IMG/VR virus record: IMGVR_UViG_3300047462_000344
Coordinates: 64,001 to 89,377 of that record
Direction: 5' to 3' (one strand)
Source of the DNA: a virus
DNA length: 25,377 bases
Below are positions 6,875 to 14,316 of the stretch, one piece after another. The translations under genes and the position numbers were made by a program. Every line of letters begins with the position of its first letter. Position 1 is the stretch's first letter. The notes below the pieces were generated by a model, which saw only the letters and a list, made by a program, of their open reading frames with translations, was not told where the DNA came from and did not search any database.

Positions 6875-8803
6875 GTCGGTCCCTTCGGTTAGATTGCCGT
6901 CTCCGGCGCCTTCCGCCTTTTCCATGTCGCGCGCCGGTTCGTAGGCGCCTCGGTATCCGGGGGGGAACCCGCCGCTTCCATGCGTGCCCAGCGTGCGCGG
7001 ATATGGTCCGGTACCAGTTCGTCCCGGCCTGTCTCGATCAGCGGCCGGCAATCCTGATAGTCCGCGTTCTCCTCCGTCAGCTTCATTCTTCTTCTCCGAA
7101 ATCAGGCGAGGCTCAGCCCCCTTGGCGACATTATTGTCGCGGAATGACCAAGCGTCAACCATGGGTTTTATGGCGTCGAAATTGGCCTCGTTCGCGGTGT
7201 TCGACAAGATCACGGCTGGCGGCACGTACCGCTTCGTCTTCCCCAGGAAGCGGCCCACCGCCCGCTTCGCCTTCGTCTTCCCCAGGAAGCGGCCCACCGC
7301 CCGCTTCGCCGCTTCTTGTCTGGGTAGATGCATGTAGTGCGCTTCCACCCTGTATCCGGATTCCTTGAATTTTTTGACCAGTGCCGTCGCCTTGGCGCCG
7401 GTTTTCAGCGTCGCGTCATGCACGATATTCAAACCCGCTTTGTGGGCGATGCGGGTGATTTCGTCGAATATATCCCCCGATTCCTCGTGCACTTGGGCTG
7501 CGTTCCACCCCTTGTATTCGGGCAGCATCTGCTTGATTTCGTCGGCGTCCAGCACGATCGCCTTCGCGGGATCGTACACCTTACCGGCAAACCAACTCTT
7601 ACCAGACCCTCCGCGGCCACCCAGAATCGTGAATGTCGGCCTTTGACCCTTCGCAGGGGTGGCGGCGGCGACCGCCTTTTCGGACAGAATGTGTCCAACG
7701 ATTTTCTGGTGCAGTTTGACGCGTTCCGGCGTCCACTTCCCGTCTTTCTTATGAGCATCAATGGTCTGGTCGAGCTTGGCAATGTCGGCCTCGACGTCAC
7801 GTATCCTATCCGCCGTATCTGGCGGGAAAGACGCCAGAACCGATTCGGGAGATACCGCGGCATCATCGTGGCCCCTCGCAAAACTGGCTGCGGAGAACTG
7901 CTCGGGGTCCACCGGTCCTGTCGGCGCGGCCCCGCCGGGCGTTGCGGGCGGCGCTTCCGGCGGTGCGGCGGCCGGCACCGGCTCGCCTTCCGCGCCAGGC
8001 ACAGGGCCGGTGAGGTGTTCGTGCCGCACGGCCTGCTCGGTGCCATCTGGCTTGCGCAGCGTCACGCCATGCAGGCCGGAGGCGACGATATGCCCCTCCC
8101 CCTGGACCAAGCCATGCTGATACCCAACCTTGTCGCCATGCTTCATCGGCGAGCCTGGCCCGCCCGTCGTCGGGTTTTCCGGCGTCGGCTTTTGCTCCCC
8201 GGGCACTCCCTTGTCAGTCCGCTCCCATCGCTTCGTCTGGTGGCCGAGCTTGTCCGTCACAGGTTCCAGCGCCAGACCGGGCCGGTTCGCTATGCCGCCG
8301 GCGCCCGCTGCCGCATCCGCCTTGAAGAACATGGCGCGTGCCAGGACAGGCATGCGGGGCGGCGGCGCATCCAGGTCGGCCAGGACGGCACCCAGCGCCT
8401 TGCGCATCTCCTTCAACCCGCCGAGCAGCGGATCGTCGGTTTTCCGATCGGGCAGGTTCGGCGAGCCTTCATAGTCCTGGGCGGCCGTGACGTAGGTCTC
8501 GCCGGCGCCACCCTTCCCCTCTTTCTCGACCGTGGCGAGGTAGCGGGTCGCGCCGGTATGGTCCCGCACCAGCATGCCGTCGGCGCCGGTGTCGAGCACG
8601 TCAACACCACGATCGACCCGGGCTTTGTGGCCCAGATAGGACGCGGTGGGGAAGCCATGCGCGGTCTTCCCGTCATGGCCCATGAACCCGTCCTTACCCT
8701 TCGCCACGACCCGCACCGCGACGGGTCCGCGCTCGGGATGCGTCGCAAAGACATGGTCCCCGATTTCGATGCCGGAGCCGGCCTGCTTATCCTTGGCACC
8801 CAT
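6773..8803 (-). CDS. Head-associated protein with zeta-toxin kinase domain
   Basis: The 676-residue frame has an SH3-like N-terminal segment (IEIGDHVFATHPERGPVAVR), a second similar segment near 222-266 (KHGDKVGYQHG ... HEHLTG), a Pro/Ala-rich linker (270-300), a helical stretch and a zeta-type P-loop kinase domain from about 385 to 570. Walker A is GGRGGSGKS (395-403), followed by VLDADEIKQMLPEY and a VHDATLKTG strand. Zeta toxins phosphorylate UDP-N-acetylglucosamine; phage head-linked versions have no proven substrate. There is no epsilon antitoxin gene beside it, and it sits between portal and MuF, so a virion or delivery role is more likely than a toxin-antitoxin pair. The start overlaps the portal stop (TGATG). 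A 13-residue tandem duplication lies at 499-524, and the tail after residue 572 conflicts with a better coding frame. Confidence 0.8.
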   Translation of the reverse strand: MGAKDKQAGSGIEIGDHVFATHPERGPVAVRVVAKGKDGFMGHDGKTAHGFPTASYLGHKARVDRGVDVLDTGADGMLVRDHTGATRYLATVEKEGKGGAGETYVTAAQDYEGSPNLPDRKTDDPLLGGLKEMRKALGAVLADLDAPPPRMPVLARAMFFKADAAAGAGGIANRPGLALEPVTDKLGHQTKRWERTDKGVPGEQKPTPENPTTGGPGSPMKHGDKVGYQHGLVQGEGHIVASGLHGVTLRKPDGTEQAVRHEHLTGPVPGAEGEPVPAAAPPEAPPATPGGAAPTGPVDPEQFSAASFARGHDDAAVSPESVLASFPPDTADRIRDVEADIAKLDQTIDAHKKDGKWTPERVKLHQKIVGHILSEKAVAAATPAKGQRPTFTILGGRGGSGKSWFAGKVYDPAKAIVLDADEIKQMLPEYKGWNAAQVHEESGDIFDEITRIAHKAGLNIVHDATLKTGAKATALVKKFKESGYRVEAHYMHLPRQEAAKRAVGRFLGKTKAKRAVGRFLGKTKRYVPPAVILSNTANEANFDAIKPMVDAWSFRDNNVAKGAEPRLISEKKNEADGGERGLSGLPAADRDRPGRTGTGPYPRTLGTHGSGGFPPGYRGAYEPARDMEKAEGAGDGNLTEGTDMAAARIVFTGAQAPDTISGEPLILFAKAIDTRK
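6889..7086 (-). CDS. 65-residue ORF nested in the 3' end of the zeta gene
   Basis: ATG 7086 follows a purine-rich GAGAAGAAGA. The protein begins MKLTEENADYQDCRPLIETG and continues with a charged helix (DELVPDHIRARWARMEA). Over the first 20 codons, third positions are G or C in 17 of 20 in this frame, but in only 7 of 20 codons of the overlapping zeta frame, so this is the better coding frame there. It ends 14 bases before the next ATG. Its last 20 residues, after a run of seven Cs, look less natural. No family is recognised. Confidence 0.5.
   Translation of the reverse strand: MKLTEENADYQDCRPLIETGRDELVPDHIRARWARMEAAGSPPDTEAPTNRRATWKRRKAPETAI
7232..7309 (-). repeat. 39-bp perfect tandem duplication in the zeta gene
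   Basis: Two identical 39-base units (7232-7270 and 7271-7309) repeat the 13 residues AKRAVGRFLGKTK. The length keeps the frame. Perfect identity, including silent positions, points to a recent event, or to an assembly artefact. Confidence 0.95.
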
Positions 8804-10593
8804 CAGCCCGGCGCCCCAACCGACCAGATCACCGCCGCCTCGCTCAGCGCCTTACCGAAATCCTGTTGCGGGGGCTGCTCCGCACCCGGACCAGCGCCCG
8901 GGTTGTCCTGTGCGTCTTCGCCAGAATCGCCATTTTCGCCACCGGCATCCCCGCCCGGTTCATCGCCGCCACCAACTCCATCGCCTTGCGGTTTGGCGGC
9001 CCGGCCGAACCCTTCATCCCCGCCACCCTGGCCGTAATCGGGCTGTTGCTGGGGCGGGGGTTGCTGCGATGCCTGCCACGCCGCCATCAGCGACGGGTTG
9101 AGCGGGGCAGACCCCAGCGCCGGAACAGGGAATGGCGGGTCGCCACGGCGGAGCCGCAACTCATCCACGGTGAGGCAGAGCTTGTCCTCCTCCCATTTCT
9201 GCTTCGGGTCCTGCTCATCCAGTCCAACCCAGCGGAAGCAGAGGCGCGGATCGAAGCCGGATATGATGAAATCCGATATCGTCGCCTCATAGAACGAGAG
9301 CAGCGGGCGCAACCCCTTGTCATGGGATTCCGACAGTTTCTCCTCGGTATCGGACCCGGACAGGCCGGATTTCTGGGCGGCGAAACTCTCGAAATTCACC
9401 TCGTCAGGCGCCATGCCGTAGATTGCGCAGACGATAGACGTCAGAAACGTCATCCATTTCGAGAACGCCATCTCGCTGAACTCGATGCCGAACCGCTCGA
9501 AACTGGCCTTGCTTTGCTCATCTTTGCTGACCATGACGGGCAGGGACCAAGCATTGTTGATGCCCTTCACCATCATGTTCCAGTAGCGCCGGAACGCGAC
9601 CAAATCCTCCTCGGAATAGTCGCCGGTGAGGTGCAGCAACCCCTTCGGGATGGCGTTCTGGTCGAAGCCGGCGATATTATACTGCATCGCGTTCAGGATG
9701 CCGGTGATCACCCGGATCATCAGTTCCGGCTCACCCATGCCGTAGCCGGCGCGCACCACCTCGGTTTGCGGGTTGCGCACCTCGTAAATGAGCTGCTCGT
9801 ACGTGTAGGAGCAGGCGATGCGGCCCTGGACCAACTGTATGGCGTAGATCGCGTCATCGCCCTCGTAGCCCTGCTCGGTGCAGAGCCGGATCGTGGCGCC
9901 GTCCGGGGCGTAGAACCCATCTATGCCCAGCGCCCGGTTGCGCTTCATCTCGGTTTCGATCGGGCTGGCATCCATGGACAGGGAGTCGGCGACGGACTTC
10001 GCCATGAACTGGGTGAAGTTGTCCCGGCGCATCGCCTTCCGGCGCCGCGGGTCGAACTCCATGCCGCAATTCTGAATGAACCTGGTGAGCAGCTTGGCGC
10101 CTTCCGCCTCGTCCCCCTCCAGCTTCGTTTTCCGGTCCTGGTGGCGAATCTCGAACCCCATCCCGCCATCCTCGGACGGCGAGCAGAACCGGCTGACCTG
10201 CCGCACCCTGGTCATGACGACGGCGGACAGGATCGGCGTGGCCCGGACCAGGTTGCGCAGCCCGTCGAAATCCAGGTCGCACGGCTTCTCGTAATAGTCG
10301 CCGGACTGGTAGATTTGCTGCTCATCGAGATAGACGGACCGCATCCCGTCCCGCGGCGGATTGTTCATCCGGCCAGGGAACTGAATGACCTGCCCGCTCG
10401 CCTTCATCATGGCCGCGTCGGCTTGCTGGTTCTCGATGAACCGGATGATCGGCATGATATCGGCCGACGGGATCAGGCCGCTATTCGTGGGGCGGTGCGC
10501 GCGTTGCAATTCCGCCTGGGCGTCGAAGCGTTCCGATGCCGGCGCGGAAGGATTGAACGCGACGGAGCGAGCATCATCTGGCATACCAGTCAC
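8803..10593 (-). CDS. Phage portal protein
   Basis: The protein (596 residues) matches phage portals in length, order and motif. RNLVRATPILSAVVMTRVRQ is the usual N-terminal helix region, SYTYEQLIYEVRNP and GMGEPELMIRVITG mark the body, and FLTSIVCAIYGMAPDEVNFE is the conserved C-terminal block. Portals form the dodecameric ring through which DNA enters and leaves the head. From about residue 515 the tail is rich in Gln, Pro, Gly and Asp. The first possible start is GTG 10593 with ATG 10584 three codons later; neither has a clear ribosome site. An inverted repeat CCAGTC/GACTGG (10586-10591 and 10605-10610) overlaps the start region. The zeta-domain gene follows with a TGATG overlap. The gene diverges from the plus-strand cassette. 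Confidence 0.93.
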   Translation of the reverse strand: MTGMPDDARSVAFNPSAPASERFDAQAELQRAHRPTNSGLIPSADIMPIIRFIENQQADAAMMKASGQVIQFPGRMNNPPRDGMRSVYLDEQQIYQSGDYYEKPCDLDFDGLRNLVRATPILSAVVMTRVRQVSRFCSPSEDGGMGFEIRHQDRKTKLEGDEAEGAKLLTRFIQNCGMEFDPRRRKAMRRDNFTQFMAKSVADSLSMDASPIETEMKRNRALGIDGFYAPDGATIRLCTEQGYEGDDAIYAIQLVQGRIACSYTYEQLIYEVRNPQTEVVRAGYGMGEPELMIRVITGILNAMQYNIAGFDQNAIPKGLLHLTGDYSEEDLVAFRRYWNMMVKGINNAWSLPVMVSKDEQSKASFERFGIEFSEMAFSKWMTFLTSIVCAIYGMAPDEVNFESFAAQKSGLSGSDTEEKLSESHDKGLRPLLSFYEATISDFIISGFDPRLCFRWVGLDEQDPKQKWEEDKLCLTVDELRLRRGDPPFPVPALGSAPLNPSLMAAWQASQQPPPQQQPDYGQGGGDEGFGRAAKPQGDGVGGGDEPGGDAGGENGDSGEDAQDNPGAGPGAEQPPQQDFGKALSEAAVIWSVGAPG

Positions 10594-10636
10594 GATGGCG
10601 TCACGACTGGCGTGGCGCCCCGAGGAGCAGTTAACG

Positions 10637-11008
10637 ATGTGGACCTATTCCCAGACGACCGGCAATTTGGCTAGAGATGGCGTGTTCAAAGGGAAAGGCT
10701 ATTCAGGTAATGGCCGCGGCCTGAATAACCCCATCGCCCAGAACATCCACGGCATCGGGCCTATCCCACGCGGCACGTATCAGATCGGACAGCCACACCA
10801 GCCACATACACACATGGGTATTCTTGTTTTCCCCCTTTACCCGGCGGAATCCAACGCCATGGCCGGCCGGACCGGGTTTTTTATCAAAGACCCGGGGGAT
10901 GATGCACCATTGTCGTATCAGAATGGCGCGGACGGTATTGCGCTCACCCTTGCGTTACGCGAGCAAATCCTGGCCAGCGGTGATTTCGCCATCGAAGTGA
11001 CAGAATAG
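10637..11008 (+). CDS. DUF2778 (tlde1-like) domain protein, apparently without its catalytic residues
   Basis: The 123-residue plus-strand protein shows the front half of a DUF2778 domain clearly: FKGKGYSGNGRGLNNP, then GPIPRGTY (41-48), then a GILVFPLYP strand and AGRTGFFI. Family enzymes cut or exchange peptidoglycan peptide bonds and need a His after this strand (usually IHGD) and a Cys in an S/A-x-GC motif. Here the positions read IKDP (83-86) and NGADGIAL (97-103), so both the His and the Cys look absent. ATG 10637 follows GAGGAG. It is the first gene of a two-gene cassette running against the late operon. A binding or inhibitory protein, for example one blocking superinfection or cell-wall enzymes, is possible. 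The fold call is good; loss of activity is judged by eye without an alignment. Confidence 0.65.
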   Translation: MWTYSQTTGNLARDGVFKGKGYSGNGRGLNNPIAQNIHGIGPIPRGTYQIGQPHQPHTHMGILVFPLYPAESNAMAGRTGFFIKDPGDDAPLSYQNGADGIALTLALREQILASGDFAIEVTE

Positions 11009-11035
11009 GCTTTTCTCCGATGCGCTTCCGTGATA

Positions 11036-11051
11036 GGTGCGCTGCCGCACC
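11036..11051. promoter_or_regulatory. 16-bp palindrome, second copy of the operator-like site
   Basis: GGTGCG-CTGC-CGCACC lies in the short gap between the two plus-strand genes, just before the ribosome site of the second. It has the same half-sites and spacing as 4994-5009, and both copies are preceded by ATA on the plus strand (ATAGGTGCG, three variable bases, CCGCACC). In RNA it would also form a 6-bp hairpin upstream of the GAGGAG site. Confidence 0.55.
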
Positions 11052-11065
11052 CTGAGGAGCGTGAT

Positions 11066-11653
11066 ATGCCTATTCCTACACCCACCCCAGGGCTAGACCC
11101 TTGGCGTCTCATCGAATTGTTGCTTGACCAGGAGGAAACTCTCCTCCGCCAGCAGGCGCAGCTCGTCGAGACGATCCGGCAGTTGATCGGCCAGCCGGGC
11201 AAACCAGTGTCGATCGTGCTTATCAACCCCAAAACCGGAGAGGTTTTTCCACCCATGGCGAACTTTGAACTTCTGAATGACGGCTCGACGGCGATTCCGA
11301 TCGGCGAAGCCAATGCCGGCGGCGTGGTCGTCCCGATCGAAACGGGCGACACGTTCCAGGCCTCCAACACATCGACCCTTGGTCTCGTATCGACGATCGG
11401 CCTGATGGCCGACGGTGTTACCCCTGCCCTGATCCTGACCCCAGCCGCCGGCGAACTCGAAACCGGCGTCGTGGTGACTGTTACCGATACCGACAAGCTG
11501 AAATCGGCCACGCTGACCGTGGACGTCGTCGCCGACCTGACCCCCGTCGCCGTGGTGCTGAATACCGCCGGCGCCGTGTTCACGCCGAACGCGCAGAGCC
11601 AGGCCGAGGTGGCCAAGGCGAAACCCGAACCGGCCACCACCGCCAAAGCATAA
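11066..11653 (+). CDS. Hypothetical protein with N-terminal coiled coil and Ig-like beta domain
   Basis: ATG 11066 follows GAGGAG. The 195-residue protein starts with a Pro/Thr-rich leader, then a Gln/Leu/Glu-rich helix (LIELLLDQEETLLRQQAQLV) likely to form a coiled coil. From about residue 50 there is a beta-rich region with Gly/Thr/Val repeats (LNDGSTAIPIGEAN, ATLTVDVVADLTPVAV) resembling bacterial Ig-like folds of virion or surface proteins. The Ala/Lys/Pro-rich tail is unstructured. No signal peptide is visible. It is the second and last gene of the plus-strand cassette and is followed closely by a strong terminator. It might be a decoration or attachment protein, but no family match is claimed. 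Confidence 0.7.
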   Translation: MPIPTPTPGLDPWRLIELLLDQEETLLRQQAQLVETIRQLIGQPGKPVSIVLINPKTGEVFPPMANFELLNDGSTAIPIGEANAGGVVVPIETGDTFQASNTSTLGLVSTIGLMADGVTPALILTPAAGELETGVVVTVTDTDKLKSATLTVDVVADLTPVAVVLNTAGAVFTPNAQSQAEVAKAKPEPATTAKA

Positions 11654-11681
11654 GCAGCAGCAGCGAGACAAACGACGATCA

Positions 11682-11710
11682 GGCCCGGGGAGCGATCCCC
11701 GGGCCTTTTT
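11682..11710 (+). terminator. Rho-independent terminator of the plus-strand cassette
   Basis: A perfect 9-bp stem GGCCCGGGG / CCCCGGGCC encloses a six-base loop and is followed directly by TTTTT. It lies 29 bases after the stop at 11653 and closes the two-gene cassette. In the minus direction the stem lacks a T-run. Confidence 0.9.
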
Positions 11711-11789
11711 CGTTTCGCGCTATTCAGTGATTTGGGCGGCCCGACCGTCGGCTGATCGGCCTGATATGTGCGGCACACCCCGCCGCGAA

Positions 11790-11930
11790 TCAGAACTGAA
11801 GTGCTAGTGGGCCAGAAGCTATCGGTGGACCTGCCACCCCATCCCAGCTATTGAGCGTCCCATCTTGCCCACCGCACAGTCGGTTCGTCGTCGCATTGGG
11901 GTTGGTCAGTATGATGCCCCGACCAACCAA
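11790..11930 (-). CDS. Possible 46-residue beta-rich protein
   Basis: A TTG start at 11930 has AAGGGA about ten bases upstream and lies seven bases after the stop of the small membrane gene. The peptide (GIILTNPNATTNRLCGG, then SWDGVAGPPIASGPLALQF) resembles the C-terminal beta segment of small phage decoration-type proteins that end in a PIxxGxxLxL strand. It could be a small intact gene, or the remnant of a longer one that lost its front. It sits at the tail of the minus-strand unit facing the plus-strand terminator. Confidence 0.4.
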   Translation of the reverse strand: MVGRGIILTNPNATTNRLCGGQDGTLNSWDGVAGPPIASGPLALQF

Positions 11931-11937
11931 GGCACGC

Positions 11938-12105
11938 TTATCCCTTGCGTGGCTTTACCTGTCTCCAGACAAGGTAGCCGATCATCACGAATTCTACCGC
12001 AATCAGTGTGTGCCCCCCTACGTAAACCGCCCATGCGCAAAGGCTTAGCGGGCCGCACGACGGCGGGGGCATGTATGGTGCGAAGGGTGGTGGCGTCATC
12101 GTCAT
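11938..12105 (-). CDS. Small membrane protein, 55 aa
   Basis: ATG 12105 is preceded by GGAAGGAAACGCT, a strong ribosome site that decides the start; the same frame is open upstream to 12228 but has no such site there. The protein has a Pro/Met-rich N-terminus (MTMTPPPFAPYMPPPS), a hydrophobic region of about 30 residues (LCAWAVYVGGHTLIAVEF, then VMIGYLVW) and a basic end. One or two membrane spans are likely. It lies 159 bases after the terminase gene; that gap holds no feature I can support. Confidence 0.6.
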   Translation of the reverse strand: MTMTPPPFAPYMPPPSCGPLSLCAWAVYVGGHTLIAVEFVMIGYLVWRQVKPRKG

Positions 12106-12264
12106 AGCGTTTCCTTCCCAAAAGTCGAGACCGGACCCGTTGCGATCCGGGGGCGGGTGGGGACGCCGCCTACACTCCATGCAATCCATGGCTTCGCTAA
12201 CCAAGGATTTTCCCGTGTAACGCCCCACGCTTGGCGTCCTACCGGTCTCAAAACGACCATATAC

Positions 12265-14313
12265 TCATTTCGGCGCAGCATGGAAGAGGATGCAGCCAAT
12301 ATCTTTTGCTCTCACCCTCAGGCCGCGCTCGGCGCAGTTTCCTCCCCCGAAATGCTGGCACGCACCGCATGTCCCCACGACAGGCTCCTCCATCATGCGC
12401 AGGATGTGGCTTGGTACGCCGTGCATGGCTTTCTCGACCCGCTCCGCCAACGTGCCGGGGCCGCGGCGATCCAGCTTCGGGTCACTGGGCAAAATAACCA
12501 ACCCCGTCCCGTGCGCGCGCGCCCACGCCACATCGCACAGCATATTGGCGTAGGAGGTGTGCGGGTCGATACCGACCTTGACGACGCGCCGCCGAAACTT
12601 TTTCTGCTCGGGGTCCCGCTCCGCGATCAGTGCGGTGCGTTGGAAGTGCAGGAAGGCCACGTCCTTCAAGACAGCCGAAGGGCGCATGATTCCCTTCTCC
12701 ATCACTTCCTGCACCCGGCCGGCCGGGTCGGGCATCAGCAGAATCGGTGGGTTGGCCGTGATGCGCTTCATGGCCACGTCCATGGCCTTGTATTGGTCGA
12801 TCGATACGGTCCATCTGTCCCGGTCCTCCTCAGTGGTGTGTTTCTCGTTGGCGTCCATCTTGCGGCCGTCGTTCCAGCGGATCATGCCGTCCGTGATGTC
12901 CACATACGACCCTACGGTGAAGACGCGGCGGGGGTGCCGGCCCGCGAACCGCTTCGCGTCATTATAGTTCGGCAATTGCTCAACGACGCAGATATCGACC
13001 CCATACAGGTCCATCAGCACCGAGCAGCGCGCGAATGGGTCCGGGTCGTAGATGTATTCGAGGTGGATCAGGGCCTGCCGGTTATCGGGCAGCCGTTCCT
13101 TGATCACCACCACGTTGAACGCACCCATCTGGTCGATGCCCATGAAGGTATGCGCGGCCCGGTCCTTCCACTTCACCCCCGCCTCCGCGCCGGCGGCGAC
13201 GCACCGGTTCAACGCGGCTTGGTCAACCGGAATCTGGGACGGGTCCATGAAGGGCTTGCCCAGCTTGCGGTTGTAGAAATTCATCATGTCCTCGGCGTTG
13301 AGGTACGCCTCCATGATTTCGCGCGGGCTGATCGACGGGGACAGGAATTGGGTGAAGTGAATCGACTCGATCCGCGCGTCCGGGAATTTGGCGATCCATT
13401 CCCCATCCTGCGCATCGTCTATCCAGGCCCCGCAGCCGACACATACATACCGGTAATCGCCCTGCCGCCCGTCATAGGTGACCGCCTCCTCATCGAAGCC
13501 GATGCATTTCGGGAACACCTCATCCATGATCTGCGAGGCGCCGCAGGCCCGGCAGGCGGTGTGAAACTGCCAGCACTTCCCCTTTTTGTAGAAGAAATGA
13601 ATATCGGAATCTGGCCATTTCGCCGTGCTGCCCATCAGGGTGAACTTGATACGTGACGCGGAGACGCGCTCCATCGTCTTTTCCATATCCTTGATTTTCA
13701 TTTCCTGGACTTCGTCGAAGCTCAACGCGTCCATGGGGTGCGATTCGGTCGTTATCCGGCCCGTGGTGTGCAGGAAGTAGAACAGTGACCCGCCCATGCG
13801 CCGCGTCATCACGTTGCCCTCGCCGCCCCGCTTGCCAGATGGCGTGGCGGCGGACAGGGCGGCCGACGCGAGCAGGCGGTTATAGGCCTGAGGGATCGAC
13901 CGGATGATGGGTAGAAATCGCTCGCTCGATTTGAGCTGCGCCACGTCTTGGCCTGGCAGATACATTCCGATTTTGCAGGGGTCGAATTTCAGGGCGAGGT
14001 AGATCATGGCGAGCATCTCCATGACCGTGAACCCGACCTGGCTGCATTTCATCAGGACGACGGTTTTCTTGAAGGCTTCCTCCAGGGTCGAAGGAATCAT
14101 GTCGTAGATGAAGTGCATCGCTGGCCGATCGTCGAGTTGGAACGGCAGCCCATCCACTTTCAGCCCATCGGCGGCGAGTTGCTCGCACCACTGCCGGAAC
14201 GTCACCCCATCCGGAATCGCGGACGTTTCCGCCACGCCGAGCCTGTCCCGCATTGCGGCAAGGCGGGCCGCCAGCTTTTCCAGCGCGCGGGGCAGCAGGG
14301 GGAGTTTTGCCAC
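12265..14313 (-). CDS. Terminase large subunit, GpA-like
   Basis: The 682-residue protein is the motor-nuclease that cuts and pumps phage DNA into heads. The ATPase part shows a non-classical Walker A KCSQVGFT (89-96), as in lambda GpA-like terminases, and a Walker B with the acidic pair in MDALSFDEVQEM (194-205). A zinc-binding insertion has CRAC (254-257) and CVGC (291-294). The nuclease domain begins around MGIDQMGAFNVVVIKE. The last 40 residues carry another cysteine group (GTCGACQHF, then NCAERG and GCILF). ATG 14313 lies three bases after the stop of the probable small subunit. It is the late-operon gene upstream of the membrane gene and the plus-strand cassette. Confidence 0.93.
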   Translation of the reverse strand: MAKLPLLPRALEKLAARLAAMRDRLGVAETSAIPDGVTFRQWCEQLAADGLKVDGLPFQLDDRPAMHFIYDMIPSTLEEAFKKTVVLMKCSQVGFTVMEMLAMIYLALKFDPCKIGMYLPGQDVAQLKSSERFLPIIRSIPQAYNRLLASAALSAATPSGKRGGEGNVMTRRMGGSLFYFLHTTGRITTESHPMDALSFDEVQEMKIKDMEKTMERVSASRIKFTLMGSTAKWPDSDIHFFYKKGKCWQFHTACRACGASQIMDEVFPKCIGFDEEAVTYDGRQGDYRYVCVGCGAWIDDAQDGEWIAKFPDARIESIHFTQFLSPSISPREIMEAYLNAEDMMNFYNRKLGKPFMDPSQIPVDQAALNRCVAAGAEAGVKWKDRAAHTFMGIDQMGAFNVVVIKERLPDNRQALIHLEYIYDPDPFARCSVLMDLYGVDICVVEQLPNYNDAKRFAGRHPRRVFTVGSYVDITDGMIRWNDGRKMDANEKHTTEEDRDRWTVSIDQYKAMDVAMKRITANPPILLMPDPAGRVQEVMEKGIMRPSAVLKDVAFLHFQRTALIAERDPEQKKFRRRVVKVGIDPHTSYANMLCDVAWARAHGTGLVILPSDPKLDRRGPGTLAERVEKAMHGVPSHILRMMEEPVVGTCGACQHFGGGNCAERGLRVRAKDIGCILFHAAPK

Positions 14314-14316
14314 GCG

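Noticed and set aside
6773-8803. Zeta domain as a toxin of a toxin-antitoxin pair
   Set aside because: No epsilon-like antitoxin gene is adjacent, and the domain is part of a large protein between portal and MuF.
10586-10610. CCAGTC/GACTGG inverted repeat as a moron operator
   Set aside because: Only six bases per arm with a 13-base spacer, overlapping possible portal starts, and no clear promoter hexamers beside it.
8866-10674. Long plus-strand open frame opposite the portal gene
   Set aside because: It mirrors the portal gene in a GC-rich sequence and is rich in Arg, His, Gly and Pro; similar shadows occur at 1810-2736, 5316-6584, 7328-9037 and 12157-13656.
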